64,000 nt of DNA from Amaurobius ferox (lineage: Eukaryota > Arthropoda > Arachnida > Araneae > Amaurobiidae). A model generated the notes under the pieces. That model was not told where the DNA came from, made no database searches, and saw nothing but the letters and a program-made list of their open reading frames with translations. The DNA lies in assembly GCA_951213105.1 (NCBI GenBank), contig OX578133.1:140020813-140084812 (forward strand), given 5' to 3'. This document shows positions 36,961 through 49,926 of the stretch, in pieces. The first letter of the stretch is position 1; each line of letters begins with the position of its first letter. The position numbers and the translations under genes were made by a program.

Positions 36961-39170
36961 AGAAGTTATGCCCCTTATTTACGGGAAAGTGAAAGAAAAA
37001 GAAATAATGATACGTTATTAGAAAGCTAAGCGTGCTAGCATTCAGAAAATATAAATGAGTTATTAAAACGATTTTTACGAGTACATGTGCAATGGCACTT
37101 ATCTTTTCTAGCGTCTATATTAATAAATTTATAAAATTTGACTGTTATCGTGGAGCTGATAAGATGTTAGTTGTAAAACAGAAACAAATTTGAATAAAGA
37201 ACAGATTTAGACTTTATTAACATTTGAGCTATATTAAGTAATTTTTGTTTTTCTTTTTCTTTGTAATTATCAATAACAAAACAAATGGACTACGCCAGGA
37301 TAAAGTAGCCTCACAAGAAATATATTATTTTGGTTAGTTGTCATCATTGCAAAATGCACTGTCTTCTCAAATCAAGATGCAATTTGCAAAATCTACTAAT
37401 GCAATATAATTTTCAATAAGTATTTATTCTATGATTTTGTGGGATGAAATGAATATATCTCATTTCAATTAATAACAAATGCGAGGAAAAAAGAATTGAA
37501 TCAGTAGGAAAAGTCTTCCCTCCTAACTTTAGAATGTCATATTTTAAAAGAAATAAGTTATATATATATATATAAACTAACCTTCTAAATGTTCAAAGAG
37601 TTTAAATATAATATATTAAGCATGTACAACTAGTAAGTTTAACAAAACAAAAGTATATTAAAAAACTGTACATTTAAAATGGCATCTACTTATTGTGCTA
37701 TTTACTATAAATAAGATGAAATTAATAAGTTTGAAGAGATATAGTAAAACATTCATAACAAGCAAAATAATTCAATTTATTATCAGATAAGGCTCAAGAG
37801 AATGATTGCCATCAATATGAAAAACCAGGAACAGCCCTTATGATTTAAAACGAATTGTAAAAATGGAGTGATGAACAAAGAATTGAAGGTAATGTAATTG
37901 TAAAATCATCATATAACTGTAAAACCTTTTTCCATTTATAGTACATAGGGGTAGTTAATGGTCTATTTGTTCACAGTAACAAGGTCATTAAATGAAATGT
38001 ACTTTTTGAAGGTGATGTTTTGTAGTCGCCCATGATAATTTTACAATTACATTACTTTCAATCCTTTGTTTATCATGCCATTTTTACCATTCGTTTTAAA
38101 TCATAAGGGTTGTTTCTAGTTTTTCAAGTTCCTATACAAAACGGGCTTGTTTTTGTATGTCTGACCTACTCTTAAAGTTTGTATAAGACCTTTTAGACCA
38201 TCCTGTATAACTTTTATCTGAGCCATTCGGGTACCAGTAATGAAAGGGTGAAATTCGGTTATTTCAGAAGTTAAATCAAACTGTACTGTTTTAAAACTCT
38301 CAAGATTTCAGCTTTACAGTTAAGTCTACCATATATACATCCGACGTTATAATAGCTTGTTTACGACGTTGTAAATGTTGCACATGGACTTTATAAATAG
38401 CCTGTATTTTAGTATCACTGACTTGCGCTTTTCAAAAAAGTAGGTTTCACAATAGCTGGCTTAATAGGAAGTAAATTTTCACAGAAAAACATTAAATAGT
38501 TGAGTAGGACTGTCAAGCGTAACGCAATTTCGTGGAATTCCCATACAATGTCATAGGTGTACGATTCCAGTCAGAGATTTCAAGGACAATGGATTTATTG
38601 CTAGCATGTGATGCAATTCTTTTGCATAATACATATTTAATGGGGCGGAATAAAATTTTAGCAAATGTGAAACCAATAGCACTTTATTTCTTTTTATTAA
38701 TTATAAAAGATTCGTTTCCTTTATATAATCGTTGCATTGTTTAGAAAATAAAATGAAATTAAAAAGCGAACAGATTTCTGTAAACTTTTATCTATATAAT
38801 ATCCCTTTATCAATATATAATATGTAACATCCAAATTTTCAACCCCCAGCGGACCCCTTTAAGCATTTCCCACACACAATGAGAATGAAGAATAATACCA
38901 CTATTAAAAGCTTAAGATATGAAATATACTTACATAGATCTCGATAAACATGACTCCTACAATTCATCCGCTAGCTTATCATCGGGTTCATATCTTATCC
39001 GACAGAGGTTATAAAACCATATCTGCAGTTATTTTTATTCTATTTCTACTGATCTTAGTACAAAATGTGGATAGTGATGAGAGATTCGACTAGAAATACT
39101 ATAAAAAAAATTTTTTTTTTTTTTTCAATAACTTCTTGATGTCAATCATCAAACCAAAATTTTTAACTTT
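36961..39170. other. Non-coding, unrecognised
   Basis: AT-rich with a short (TA)n at 37561-37574. 37860-38110 contains a diverged inverted pair (TTTAAAACGAATTGTAAAAATGG near 37845 against CCATTTTTACCATTCG near 38077). ORF 38532-38744 shows no motif. Confidence 0.4.
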
Positions 39171-40320
39171 TTAACACTTTACAACAAAGTTGAAAAGTGT
39201 TTATGACTTTGTTCATTCTGTCTGTCTGTCAGTCAGTTAGCACGATAACTACCGTAAAAATGACTTAATCAAAATGAAATTTTAGTATGTTGTTCAGACG
39301 GTCTGTAGAACCTATGGGAATATAAATGAATAATATCACCCAATTAGTTTTGGATTGAACCCGGGTTGAAAAAATGAAATACACTGAACCCTATGGGACC
39401 TAATTTTTCAAACATTTTTAAGCGGATTTAAAATTCACAAATTGCTTCGAAAAGTTTAGGTAATATTCAAATTATTCCATAAAATATATAACAAAATTTT
39501 CAGCAAAATATATTCAGTAGTTTTTTAAATAAAAATTAAAATAATAATTACACCTCTTATATGAAGCGATCACGTGACCATGATACAAAAAGATCACGTG
39601 ACCCACTTCAAAATGAAATATGGCATCCATCTTGTCTCAAAATCATGATTTTTAAAGTTCTTTTTAATTCATATTGAGTATTGGATCCGTCCTAAAACCG
39701 ATTTATTTTTGCTTAAATTCTGTGCATCTACATACTAAAACAACGCAATTACAATATATTTGAGTTTAAATGATCATCCAAATTTGATTATTTCTACAAC
39801 GAAGCCTATTTTTCACTTATGTAAAATGTAAACAGCAAAATATGTAGAATGAGTTGTATAAGAATTGCTGTATTTCTTTAACCCAAAATTATTTAGCCCA
39901 TGGAGTCTGCATAGCTGATATGAATGAGATATTTATTGATTTTACAAAGAGAAGAACAATTTTTTTCGATGAAGTTTTAAGCATAGAATTTAATTACTTG
40001 TAGCTCCATGGTCTTAATTTTTAAATAAAATCAATTATTATAGTATTGTGATGAATGAAATGAATGGGAAAATGTTATAATGAAATGCTGTTTTTATAGA
40101 GAGATCCAGCCGTGTTATTTTTTCTATGACGTCATTTGAATGAATTTCAGTTGTTTTCGATGAAGTTTTTAAATATAATAAATTATCGTAGTATTATGAT
40201 AGTTTTAAAAATATTACCGAGGAATGTATCGCATTTTAGAGATGTTTAATTAAATTGCATTGAAGTTGGAAAGTGTTTCATAATCAATGCTTTAAGCATG
40301 ATTGATCTTTCTTGTTTTTA
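39171..40320 (+). repeat. R2 repeat, copy 3
   Basis: Same order and ends as copy 2 in direct orientation; two GATCACGTGACC sites at about 39568-39579 and 39592-39603. Confidence 0.8.
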
Positions 40321-40994
40321 TTAAGCCAGTATTAAGTAATAATTTCTTTGTGTGGCACAATTGCATTAATCATAATGAGCCATTCTCATGATGAAAAACA
40401 ATGTAATATATTTTAAAACTCACCGCGGAGTTTTGGCAACTTCAGATAACGTTTCATTAAAATTCAAATTTTGGCCAAAGTCTAAAAATTCAAATTTTGG
40501 CTAACTCTATTGACGACCGCTCTTTTATGCAACATTACACACTGCCCTAGATATTAATACGTGAACGAAAATGTGGTTAACTTTAAACAGACGAAACTTC
40601 ACACTATTTGTTTCCAAAACTGAACATACAAGAGGAAAACCCTCTTTGATTGAAAACGCCGACTTGACATAATTCCATCCACAGTAAAGATTTCCTGTGA
40701 AATTAAAGCGGTATTTCTAAAATAATCAGAAATATTTTCTGTTGTTTGTGGTAGATGATAATTACTAGAGCACGGATTTTGCCCATTTGTTTCCTGATTC
40801 TAACACATATGTATATAATCATAGGATTCTAACGCATATGTATCTACATTTCTGGCTCTAAGGGACCCACTATCCAAATCTTATAGTACTTATACACGCC
40901 TATTTTTATGGTTTGTGTCTATAAATGCCTATTTTAAAATTAGTGCTTATATACGCCCAGGCTTAACCTATTTTTAACACTTTACAACATAGTT

Positions 40995-41375
40995 GTTGTT
41001 GAGACCCAGACCGTCCGACCTACCAGAAAGGTGTAAGGTAACTGTTTGGACGGCGGGGAAGTGCCACCCAATTTAGACCGAAACCCAGAGGGGGAGGCAT
41101 CCACGGGGACCGTACCCTCTTTCCCCTACCACCAACCTCTCGGAAGGACTTACGGACCTACATGTTTAACGTGATCGTACTCCGCATGAACACGGCGGCA
41201 GTTGTGGCAGCGTGCAAATCCAGCGCGAAAACCACCGAGCTACCGCGCCCGAAATGTGCCAACAGCACGCGGTGTTCCCAGGTGGTCACCCACCCAAGTA
41301 CTAACCGCGCCCGATGCTGCCTGACTTCGGTGATCTAACGAGAACCGGTGTTTTTAGCACGGTACGGCCGTTGGC
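40995..41375 (-). mobile_element. Composite 5S rRNA + tRNA-type SINE
   Basis: Flanked by 14-bp near-identical duplications TTTACAACATAGTT (40981-40994) and TTTATAACATAGTT (41376-41389). On the minus strand it starts at the first base of a 5S rRNA sequence (41375-41258). It then passes by a 7-base joint into the tRNA-type head of SINE S1 (GGGCGCGGTAGCTCGGTGG, A box kept) and the S1 body and tail. The segment holding the S1 B box is deleted: the text jumps from GGATTTGCACGCTGCC to the body. Because both parts lie inside one target duplication they moved as one unit, presumably transcribed from the 5S internal promoter. Confidence 0.9.
41258..41375 (-). rRNA. 5S rRNA-derived SINE head (not a host 5S gene)
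   Basis: 118 bases closely matching animal 5S rRNA from GCCAACGGCC to GTGCTGTTGGC. The 5S internal promoter regions look preserved (AGGCAGCATCGGGCGCGG; GGTTAGTACTTGGGTGGG). The terminal stem GCCAACGGC/GCTGTTGGC has one G-T style change. It sits inside a retrotransposed unit bounded by target duplications, so it is not a standard ribosomal gene; there is no oligo-T stop after it. Confidence 0.9.
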
Positions 41376-42080
41376 TTTATAACATAGTTAAAAAGTGTTT
41401 ATGACTTCATTCTGTCTGTCTGTCTGTTAGCACGATAACTGCCGTAAAAATGACTTTATAAAAATGAAATTTTAGTATGTTGTTCAGACGGTCTGTGGGA
41501 CCTATGGGAATATAAATGAATAATATCACCCAATTAGTTTTGGATTGAACCCGGGTTGAAAAAATGAAATACACTGAACCCTATGGGGCCTAATACTTCA
41601 AACATTTTTTACGCAAATTTAAAATTCACAAATTGCTTCGAAAGTTTTAGAAAATATTCAAATTATCCCATAAAATATATAAAAAAAATTTCAGCAAAAT
41701 ATATTTAGTAGTTTTTTAAATAAAAATTAAAATATTAATTACACCCTTTATATGAAGAGGCCATTTGACCATTATACGAAGAGATCAAGTGACCCACTTC
41801 AAAATAAAATATGGCATCCATCTTCTCTCAAAAGCGTGATTTTTAACGTTCTTTTTAATTCATATTTAGTGTTGTAACCGTCCTAAAACGGCTTTATTTT
41901 TACTTAAATTCTAAGTTTTAAGTTTTCAAATATAACAAATTAATGTAGTATTGTGATAATTTTAAAAATATTACCGAGGAATGTATCGCATTTTATAGAT
42001 GTTTATATAAAATTGCATTGAAGTTGGAAAGTGTTTCATAATCAGTGTTATATGCATGATTGGTCTTTCTTGTTTATTTA

Positions 42081-42488
42081 TTTTCCCCGTTTTTATTGGG
42101 AGCATATACTCTGCCCTACTAATGATTTTAATTAAAAGAAATTGAAGCATCTACTTCTCGTATCTGCTATTGATAGACTTATTGCCCATTTTATTATTGA
42201 TATAGATTCAGCCTCAAATTCTGAAGGAAGTAGGGGTTCATTAAGGATTTTTATTTCCGGCTTTATTTTTCCAAGTTCCGAATTCTCATTTTACTTGAAA
42301 CGCTTATTTTTCGAAATTGACTATTTATAAAACTTAAACTGATAGATTCAACATTACATTCTAAAGGGGTTCAGGGGCTCACTAAGAATTTCAATTTCTG
42401 GTTCTGGAGATGTCACTTCCGCTTTTCTAAAAATTAGTATGATTGTACGAAAGAAGTGTGCAAAAAGTATAAAAATACTTATAATATT
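42081..42488. other. Non-coding, nothing recognised
   Basis: ORF 42142-42330 shows no motif. Confidence 0.4.
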
Positions 42489-42744
42489 TGGACGGCTGGG
42501 AGAGTTCCACTTAATTTCGACAGGAACCCAATAGAGGGGGCGATCACAGGGACCGTACCATCGTTCCCCTAACCTATCACTTCTCGTATGGACTTTCGGC
42601 CCTACAGATTTAACGTGCCTATACTCGGCGTAGAAGAGGTACTTTTGGGTGGCGGGGATCAAACCTGACTTTTGGGTAACGGGGATAAAACCTGGGTCTA
42701 TCACATGTGATCCCAATGCCTTAACCATCGGGCTATCTCGGCCC
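42489..42744 (-). mobile_element. Old, diverged SINE S1-related copy
   Basis: Minus strand: GGGCCGAGATAGCCCGATGG (A box), then GGTTTTATCCCC and GGTTTGATCCCC, a duplicated decayed B-box segment, then the S1 body (TACGGTCCCTGTG, CCTCTATTGGGTTCC) and CAGCCGTCC at the 3' side. The tail is lost. No clear target duplication. Confidence 0.75.
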
Positions 42745-43409
42745 AAATGGGGAAGGCACGTATAAAGATGTCTAATATTTAAATAACCAGACTGGAGTAA
42801 ACTCGTTGACACCTTGGGTGGTCTTGGTGGGGGATGAAGAATATGTCGCTGATCTGTAACCCAGCGAGGTAGCTGACTTTATATACACTCTTGTGAAATC
42901 ATGCGATGTAGACCGGATTTTCTCAAATTATTAAAACGTTTCGACAGATCGAAGATGTTCTTCTACACCAGCAAACATTGAAATGTATCTGGTAGTAAAT
43001 TGCCATCAATAAATGAATGAAATTAGTAAATAAATATTTGCCAAGTGTTTTTGTCTATATGAGGTATTTTTTTCCGGTTTACAAATTGCAGTAAAGGTTG
43101 TGTGTTAATGTTAAGATTTGTAGGTAAATTGTTTTGCCATCTTCTTTAACAAAACGATATATAAATATGACTTAATTATTTTTAACCTGTGATTGTACTA
43201 GTTCAGTGTCCTTTTTTACTTTTTCGGGCCTATTTTAATTGCTTATTAATTGCTTATTAAGTTTTTAATGCCTATTTTAAGTTCTTATTCTATCTTTTCA
43301 GTACCTAATTTGGGATTTTTAGTGCCTATAAATTCGGGTTCCAATAATTTTTGAATCAAAAAACATGGCGTTTTTCAAGAGTGAAAGATTTTTCTTTAAT
43401 TTTATTTTG
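42745..43409. other. Non-coding, nothing recognised
   Basis: 43200-43330 repeats TGCCTATTTTAA-like text that also occurs near 40895-40960; no gene. Confidence 0.4.
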
Positions 43410-43675
43410 GAGCAAATTTCTCTAGCTATTCTCATGAGAGTGTCACTCAAGAGTTTCAGAAGACCCATGCTCTAAAACCTTTAACAATTTAACAACTACG
43501 AGGTTAGTAAAGCGTTTTATCTGTTACAGACAAAGAAAGAACAGACAGTCAGTCCTTCCGTTTTAATTCAGGACAAACTGTCTGAAATAAATACTGCGTT
43601 GCTGCAGCTCGTCAATGAATTCTTCTGAAACTCTTCAATGACACTCTTATAAGCATGGCTAGAGAAATACTGCTC
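43410..43675. repeat. Imperfect inverted repeat, ~55-bp arms
   Basis: 43410-43463 (GAGCAAATTTCTCTAGC ... GAGTTTCAGAAGA) is inverted at 43621-43675. ACAGACAGT and ACTGTCTG pair inside. Could be a small foldback MITE. Confidence 0.6.
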
Positions 43676-45694
43676 TAAAAAAAAAACATATTTTACTCTG
43701 GGAAAACACTATAATCTTTGATTGATAAAAAATAAATCTGTCTTGATCGTTTGACATATTAAAAACAGCAGACAATATTATTGATATATTTTTGAGGGTA
43801 TGTTAGGGCCACCTAACTGAAAAAAAAAATCTACTATTTCAATTTCTCGATACATTGTATGATATTAAAATTAGATGTGCAAGACTTTTCGATCACTCTG
43901 TATTATGTCAGAATCAGAACTATTATATCAGAAAATTTTCACAAAACTGGCGATTCTATTCAAGGAAGTTTTGCTTGAAACACCTGTTTTTATTGTCAAA
44001 ATAATAATCTTATTTTACTTAAATCACTGTAAATTAGACAGAATTATAAATAAATTTTACAGGAGATAATTATATACTGAATTTCATTTATTTAAATTTT
44101 CTTAATTATTTTTTAATTTACTATCATAAAATTCAAACTTCACACAATTTTTCTGCTAACTTTTCATCAATCAGACTTATGATCAACCAAGATATCTCGA
44201 AACTATATATCTCGAAACAAGATATCTCGATATCTATCAACCAAGATATTTCGAAATTTGAATGGAAAGTAAAAAAGTAAGTTATAGTTGTAGCTAAATA
44301 AATAACTCGTGTAGGCAACTTTGAAGTACTTCTCAACCTTGAATCTAATACATCGGTTTAGTCTTATGCTCATTAAAAGTTAATCAGTTATATGTCAATT
44401 CGTAATGTATTAAGTTTCATTCATTGTCAATATAACACATTTATTCACTGGAATTTTCAATTAATGAAAGATGTGCAAAAGCATTAAAAAATAGATTGTA
44501 ACTATCAAATAAGAATTTAATGAAATTGATTAAAATTATACACACAAATTAATAAGCTTCTGCTGGAAAACAATTAGGAAACTATGAGGGAGTTATTGAA
44601 ATTTTTTGAACAATTACATATAATTATTCAGTGGACCGTTTCGAATTACTCATGAAGAATATAAATATATCTGATGTAGGCAGTGAATAGATTTATATTC
44701 AAAATAATATTTTTTTATCTTTTAGTTACCATTTAATTGAGCTGTATCACATACAATAATATCACACCAACTAGCCCAAACTATATTTTGAGAATGACGA
44801 ACCATTTGCACAAGAAAGTTAAGTATATCCCTTTTTATCACCTTTTCGATATTTCGAAGCAATTGTTTTAAAGAGCAGGTCTATTTCTTCGATCCATACA
44901 GAAATCTAATCAGCACCAGAATAACACATGACTTATCACGCTATTTATAGATTAAAGTTGTATTTTTCGGAATATCTGGATAACATCGATTTCGTTAAAT
45001 CAGGGGAGAAAAAGGAAATATTTCTCTCTCTCTCTACTGAATTCTTATCTAATATACAAAACCCACGGCGAGCAATATTGATATCAAAACATAACCTGTT
45101 GCAAATTGAAAAAGATCAAAAGAATTGTTACAGTGCAAATAAAAAAGAACATTTTTATACATACTCTGTAAATCCAGGGGGAAAAATTAGTTGTCACGCT
45201 TTCCAGCCCAACAGGAAAGTGGATATATTAGTTTGTAACCTACCATAAAACTGCAGATTGCTGTTCTGTAAACCTATTAGAAAAAATTTAGGTATAAGTA
45301 CACATACAAGAACATTATGTATTTTATAATAGATTTTTATGTTTATTCACTTGTAAGATTTTAGAAGCAAGATTTAATACTTGTGGAGTTCTTCCAATCA
45401 CACCAATTCCAGTATTTTTGTATTAATAACAATATTATGTAATCTATTGATGTTTCATCACAAACGTTAAAACTCAAGGTTTTACTACTGGGCACAAGCG
45501 GATCCAAGGGAGAGGCTTCACCCCCCCCCCTCATCCAAATGAAATTGTAACCAGTAGATAAAATGACGTTTTACCTATATTATACCTATGTATCAGATTA
45601 CAAAAACTTAGCTCCTCCCTAAGCAATTTATGGATATGCCACTGATGCTGCCCAACTACAGAGAAGAAAGTGGAGACAAAAAAAGTACAACTAA
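43676..45694. other. Non-coding; ORF at 44928-45248 unrecognised
   Basis: 44155-44255 holds GATATCTCGAAA-type short tandem palindromic units. The 106-codon ORF 44928-45248 is Lys/Asn/Ser-rich, has no domain I can name and no supporting context. Confidence 0.35.
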
Positions 45695-46115
45695 ATTATC
45701 TGCCAGCTACATCAAAAGAGAATTTGTAATCTACTACCCACTTATAGATTTTTGGTAATTTAAATATGTTTGCAAGCATTAAAATATCATCTTTTTGAGT
45801 ATTACTAAGGGGTTCCACCCCAAGTCGCCAACCACAGTAACTCACTTCACAAGCTCTGTCGTATCGCCTGCTGGGAGTCCGCCCTTTGTTCGATGGCACT
45901 CACAAATCCCCAGAGATCGCTTTTTGAGAATTTCAATCCGGCTGGCGCACACGGCCGCCTTCGTACACTTCTCTAGCTGATGCTCGGCAAGCCATAGAGC
46001 TCGGGGCCTCCCTGTTCTTTGCTCCCCCTGTTACCGTTACGCCGATGTAATACGGCCCTTGCTCGCTGATACTCTTCAGCTCTTTCAACCCCGCGACGTG
46101 TAAATATGTAACTTT
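45695..46115 (-). other. GC-richer island of unknown origin
   Basis: Clearly less AT-rich than its flanks. On the minus strand one frame stays open for about 55 codons (46100-45935) and another across 45899-45696, but neither shows a motif I recognise. It could be an exon remnant, an unassigned repeat or a transferred piece. Confidence 0.3.
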
Positions 46116-48280
46116 CAGTCACGTATTTGCAACAATAAAACTGACATTTAAAATGTAACAGTAACGATAGCCAACGACAACGAAAGTTTCAATGATCGCT
46201 TCAGTATTAGAGGTCCGAATAATAAATTTATTTTTAATTACTTAAATCACTTAAATATTACTTTTTTGTAAATAGCTTCAGCATTTTCAACTATGGTTAG
46301 ATTTTGAAGATAAATGAAGGAAAAATGGTACAAAAAATAAAATTTTTTACCTTAAAATTGTAAAAAAAAAAATAGAAATTTTATTCCGATTGTAACCAAA
46401 CGAGGAGGCGACGCATGGTACAGTATTCTAAACCATCATGCAAAATTGCAAGTCATCTGATACCATAGTTTCGGCGCTAGCCTTGAGAGAATATTTTTAA
46501 AGAATTTTGTCAGTGGCAGCGACAAGCTTTTTACCAACATAAAAAGATGAGGTGAAATCTCGTTATAAGGAACTTCATGGGACCTCTGAAATTTGTTCTT
46601 TATAAAGAAATTTAATAATATATATATATATATATATATATTTAAACATTTTAATTTGTACTATTACTTACATCAGGGAATTTTTTAGTTCGAGTCGAAC
46701 TTCATTCTGCTCCTTCGACATGCCACTCCATGCAAGTATACATTTGTAACACCTCTCATTTAGCTGCATTTAAAAAATCAAACTAAATAATCTTGACCGT
46801 TTTTAAGAGTTGCAAAGCTCCGAATCGGTGCAATTACGGTAACAAACTTTTCTACAAGTAAAAGCAAAGGCGTTATTTTATTTTATTTTTTTTATCTTCC
46901 CGCCAAATCTTCCACGGCATGTTAAGCGGATTAAAAGCTACTTAAAAAAAATAATTCGCGCACAAAGCTTCTTACTTCACTTTCTCTTAGCCTTGGATTG
47001 CGTTGAAAAAGGTAGAAATATCAGACAATAAAGATCTTGTCCTAATTGACTCCCGCGCTAGACTGTGGATAATTGACAATTCGGGACTAAATATAGTTTT
47101 CGGTAATTCGAGAAAATTGCGGATAGGTAAGCCAAGAAAAAACTTTAAGGAAGACGTTGAGTAAATTAAGAAATAAAGACCACAAATGTTGCATTATATG
47201 ATAGCAGAGCCGGCTCAAAATATTTTTCGCCAAGCATGTTTTTGCCCCTTCCCCCCATCATCACAAAAGGAAAAGTTAGTGAACATGCTAACCTAATATA
47301 GCCAATCGATATGCTGAATAACAGCCAATATAGACCACAAATTAGGAATACGCAAAAATATAAAACACTTTATCTCAATATTCTCACTATTTTTTTTTAT
47401 TTACAGTTTTTTTTTAATTCTATACAAATAATTTTACTGTTTTAGATTAGATTGTATGAAACGAGTGACTATCGCATGAATTTTCTTCAATGACTATTTC
47501 CATAAATCTCCCACGCATCTGTTAATTACACCTGTTAAGTTATCAAAATGTCACAATCAAAATTCTTAATACACTTTTATTTCAATAAATAAAATAAACA
47601 CAGACAACTAAAGTTCAATTATAAACACATAAGCTTACTACTTTAGATCATACAAAAAGTAATCTGGTTTAATGACTAGCCACAAAATTTTTCAGATTTG
47701 CCAAGTTCTCGTGATGTCACTCTCAACCAAAATTATTGCTGTTTTGATTAGTTAAAAAGAGAAAAATAAGATTAATTCTAAATAAGAATTCTTACTGTTA
47801 TAGATTATAAATACAACACGTGTATGTGGTTTAATTGCTATTCAAACAGTGGCGTCTCCACAGGATTAAGAGGGTGAGGAATTGAATCCACAGTAAGCAG
47901 TTGATGAAAATTTTGATCTACAACTGATGATATTGAGTTTATATCCCAACAAATTAGGAGTAAAACCTCTGGAATAGCATACAAGCATAAGAACACCATC
48001 AACAAATTATTATTATGGTTAAAAGAATGAATAATGTATTTTGTTACTAAACAAAAATGATAATTAAAGTGATTAAATCATTATGCATATCGATAGTTAA
48101 ATCACTATTATATGTACTTCATAAGAATTAAAGTCATAATATATATAGATCTAAGAAAATTAATTCGATTACATGAAGGTTGCATGAAGCTTTTTAATGG
48201 GTTTGTGCAGCAAATACTTTAAGCAAAAGGCTACTTCATGTATTATCCATTAGCTTCCTTACCGCTATATGTTTATTATA
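46116..48280. other. Non-coding, nothing recognised
   Basis: (TA)n at 46618-46641. The rest is AT-rich without motifs. Confidence 0.4.
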
Positions 48281-48324
<44 letters not shown>

Positions 48325-48337
48325 TAATAAGAATAGT

Positions 48338-48381
<44 letters not shown>

Positions 48382-48423
48382 TTGATAAAAACAAATGTGC
48401 AGGAGTGCATATCTGTAAACACA

Positions 48424-48478
<55 letters not shown>
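48281..48478. repeat. (TA)n and (AAT)n microsatellite cluster
   Basis: Runs at about 48277-48290 (TA), 48290-48330 (AAT), 48343-48377 (TA) and 48425-48478 (TA), followed by a CA run. Confidence 0.95.
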
Positions 48479-48488
<10 letters not shown>

Positions 48489-48492
48489 TATA

Positions 48493-48818
48493 CAAGGTGG
48501 TCATAATACTTCCCCGATATATGAACCCCTAGCGGCCTATCCTCTCAACCAATCAAAAGGAAATTTCAGGTATTGTTATTTGAAGGTATGCGCTCGAGAT
48601 TGTAATGATTTTAAACAATAGGGCTCTCACGGTTACGGTTACAGTGAAAAAATTTCGAAATTTTCGAATGGCAACACCCACTTTTTTCCTTCGCAAATTG
48701 ATCAGCGCATTGAAAAACCATAAATGGTGTTGGAAAGATACACGTACGACGAAAATTGGCGGCGTAAAACATCTGCAAAGAAGAGCATTGTAAAGGACCA
48801 ATGACAACACAAGAGAGG
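48493..48818. repeat. Left long TIR of the 48.5-50.4 kb element
   Basis: Inverted match to 50081-50406, ending near ACCAATGACAACACA. Confidence 0.9.
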
Positions 48819-48842
48819 AAAGGGAAAAAACTTTTATTGGAA

Positions 48843-49926
48843 TTACAAATTTTCAAAGTGCCCACCTTCGCAGACGATAACGCATTGCATGCAGGAGATT
48901 GTTGACAACAATGACGAACGTAACATCACAGGAGGAATCTGTATAACTTCACGTTTTATGGCATCTTTCAATTCTGACAAATTTCGTGAATTTGATGTGT
49001 ACACCTTAGATTTCTGATAACCCCAGAACCAGAAATCCATTGCAGTGAGGTCGGGGGATCGCGGTGGCCACGAAACTGCAAAGTTACGGGAGATGACTCT
49101 ATCACCAAAATTCTGTTGCAGCACTTGTTGAACACATGTAGCGACGCGTGGAGGTGCACCATCTTGCATTCATATGTCATTAACGACATTTCCCTGCTGC
49201 AATTCTGGAATTACGTAATTCTGCACCATTGTTTTATACCGAGGACCTGTGATGGAGCACTATTGCATACCATTGGAAGTGACCTCTCCGAAGAAGTACG
49301 GACCGAGAACGAATGTGCTTGCGATGCCGCACCACATAGTCACTTTAGCTTCGTGTAAAGGCACTGGTGCCACATCGTGAGGATTTTCATCAGCCCAGTG
49401 AACGCAGTTCTTGGAGTTTATGTTCCCAGTTAAGGAGAAATGTGCCTCATCCGTCCGTAATATCCGCAGAGGCCACCTGCTATCTTCATCATATCTGATG
49501 AGGAAAAAATTCGCAAAGTCGACACACTGTTGCTCGTCTCCAGGTTGCAACATCTGGACGCGCTGGAATCGATAAGGAAACATCCGCAGAACAGAGCTCA
49601 GAAGCTTGAGGACTGTGATTTTCGGTACATCGAAATTGCGGGTAACACTTCTTGCAGTACGCAATGGACCTGCAGTAATCGTATTATGATGCACTTCCGC
49701 AACAACTTCAACAAGAACAGATAGATGGTCGTCCGGATCGCGGGCTATCACATGTGAATCCAGTATCTTAATTTTTTTTTACCAAATCACGTACAGTTCG
49801 TACGGAATATGGACCTCTTCTTACCTTATGATTTCGCCAATAAACTCGCACTGCTTCGGCAGCATTTTCCCCATTCAGATAAAACAGCTTTATCAATTCA
49901 CCTCGTTGTTTCCCTGTAAGGGTCAT
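48843..49926 (-). pseudogene. Mariner-superfamily transposase (DD41D-type), few lesions
   Basis: The start is chosen at Met 49926 (MTLTGKQRGELIKLFYLNG), the usual beginning of the DUF4817-type N-terminal helix-turn-helix; the upstream Met at 50061 adds 45 residues unlike the family. A frameshift at the T run near 49772-49779 joins it to a frame open from 49751. The first catalytic Asp is in LRTDEAHFSLTGNI, the second in MQDGAPPRVATCV, the third in SPDLTAMDFWFWG. I count 41 residues between the second and third. Two in-frame stops lie near 49260 and 49168 in an otherwise continuous frame. The C-terminus ends GGHFENL. Length about 360 residues. The DD41D spacing suggests the rosa/Visitor group; the subfamily name is inference. 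Confidence 0.85.

Larger units (their letters stand above)
40974..42080 (+). repeat. R2 repeat, copy 4, split by a SINE
   Basis: The left terminal foldback is interrupted after TTTACAACATAGTT by the 40995-41375 SINE and resumes at 41376. The CACGTG pair has decayed (GGCCATTTGACC, GATCAAGTGACC). The middle is shortened before the shared right end near 42078. Confidence 0.8.

Noticed and set aside
41258..41375. Genuine host 5S rRNA gene
   Set aside because: It is inside a SINE bounded by a 14-bp target duplication, carries several changes and has no oligo-T terminator after its 3' end.
44928..45248. 106-codon ORF as a host gene or exon
   Set aside because: No motif, start context or homology recognised; its length is not surprising in a 64-kb window.
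48281..48478. CRISPR-like or telomeric arrays
   Set aside because: Only simple microsatellites are present; no spaced direct repeats of CRISPR type and no (TTAGG)n or (TTAGGG)n.
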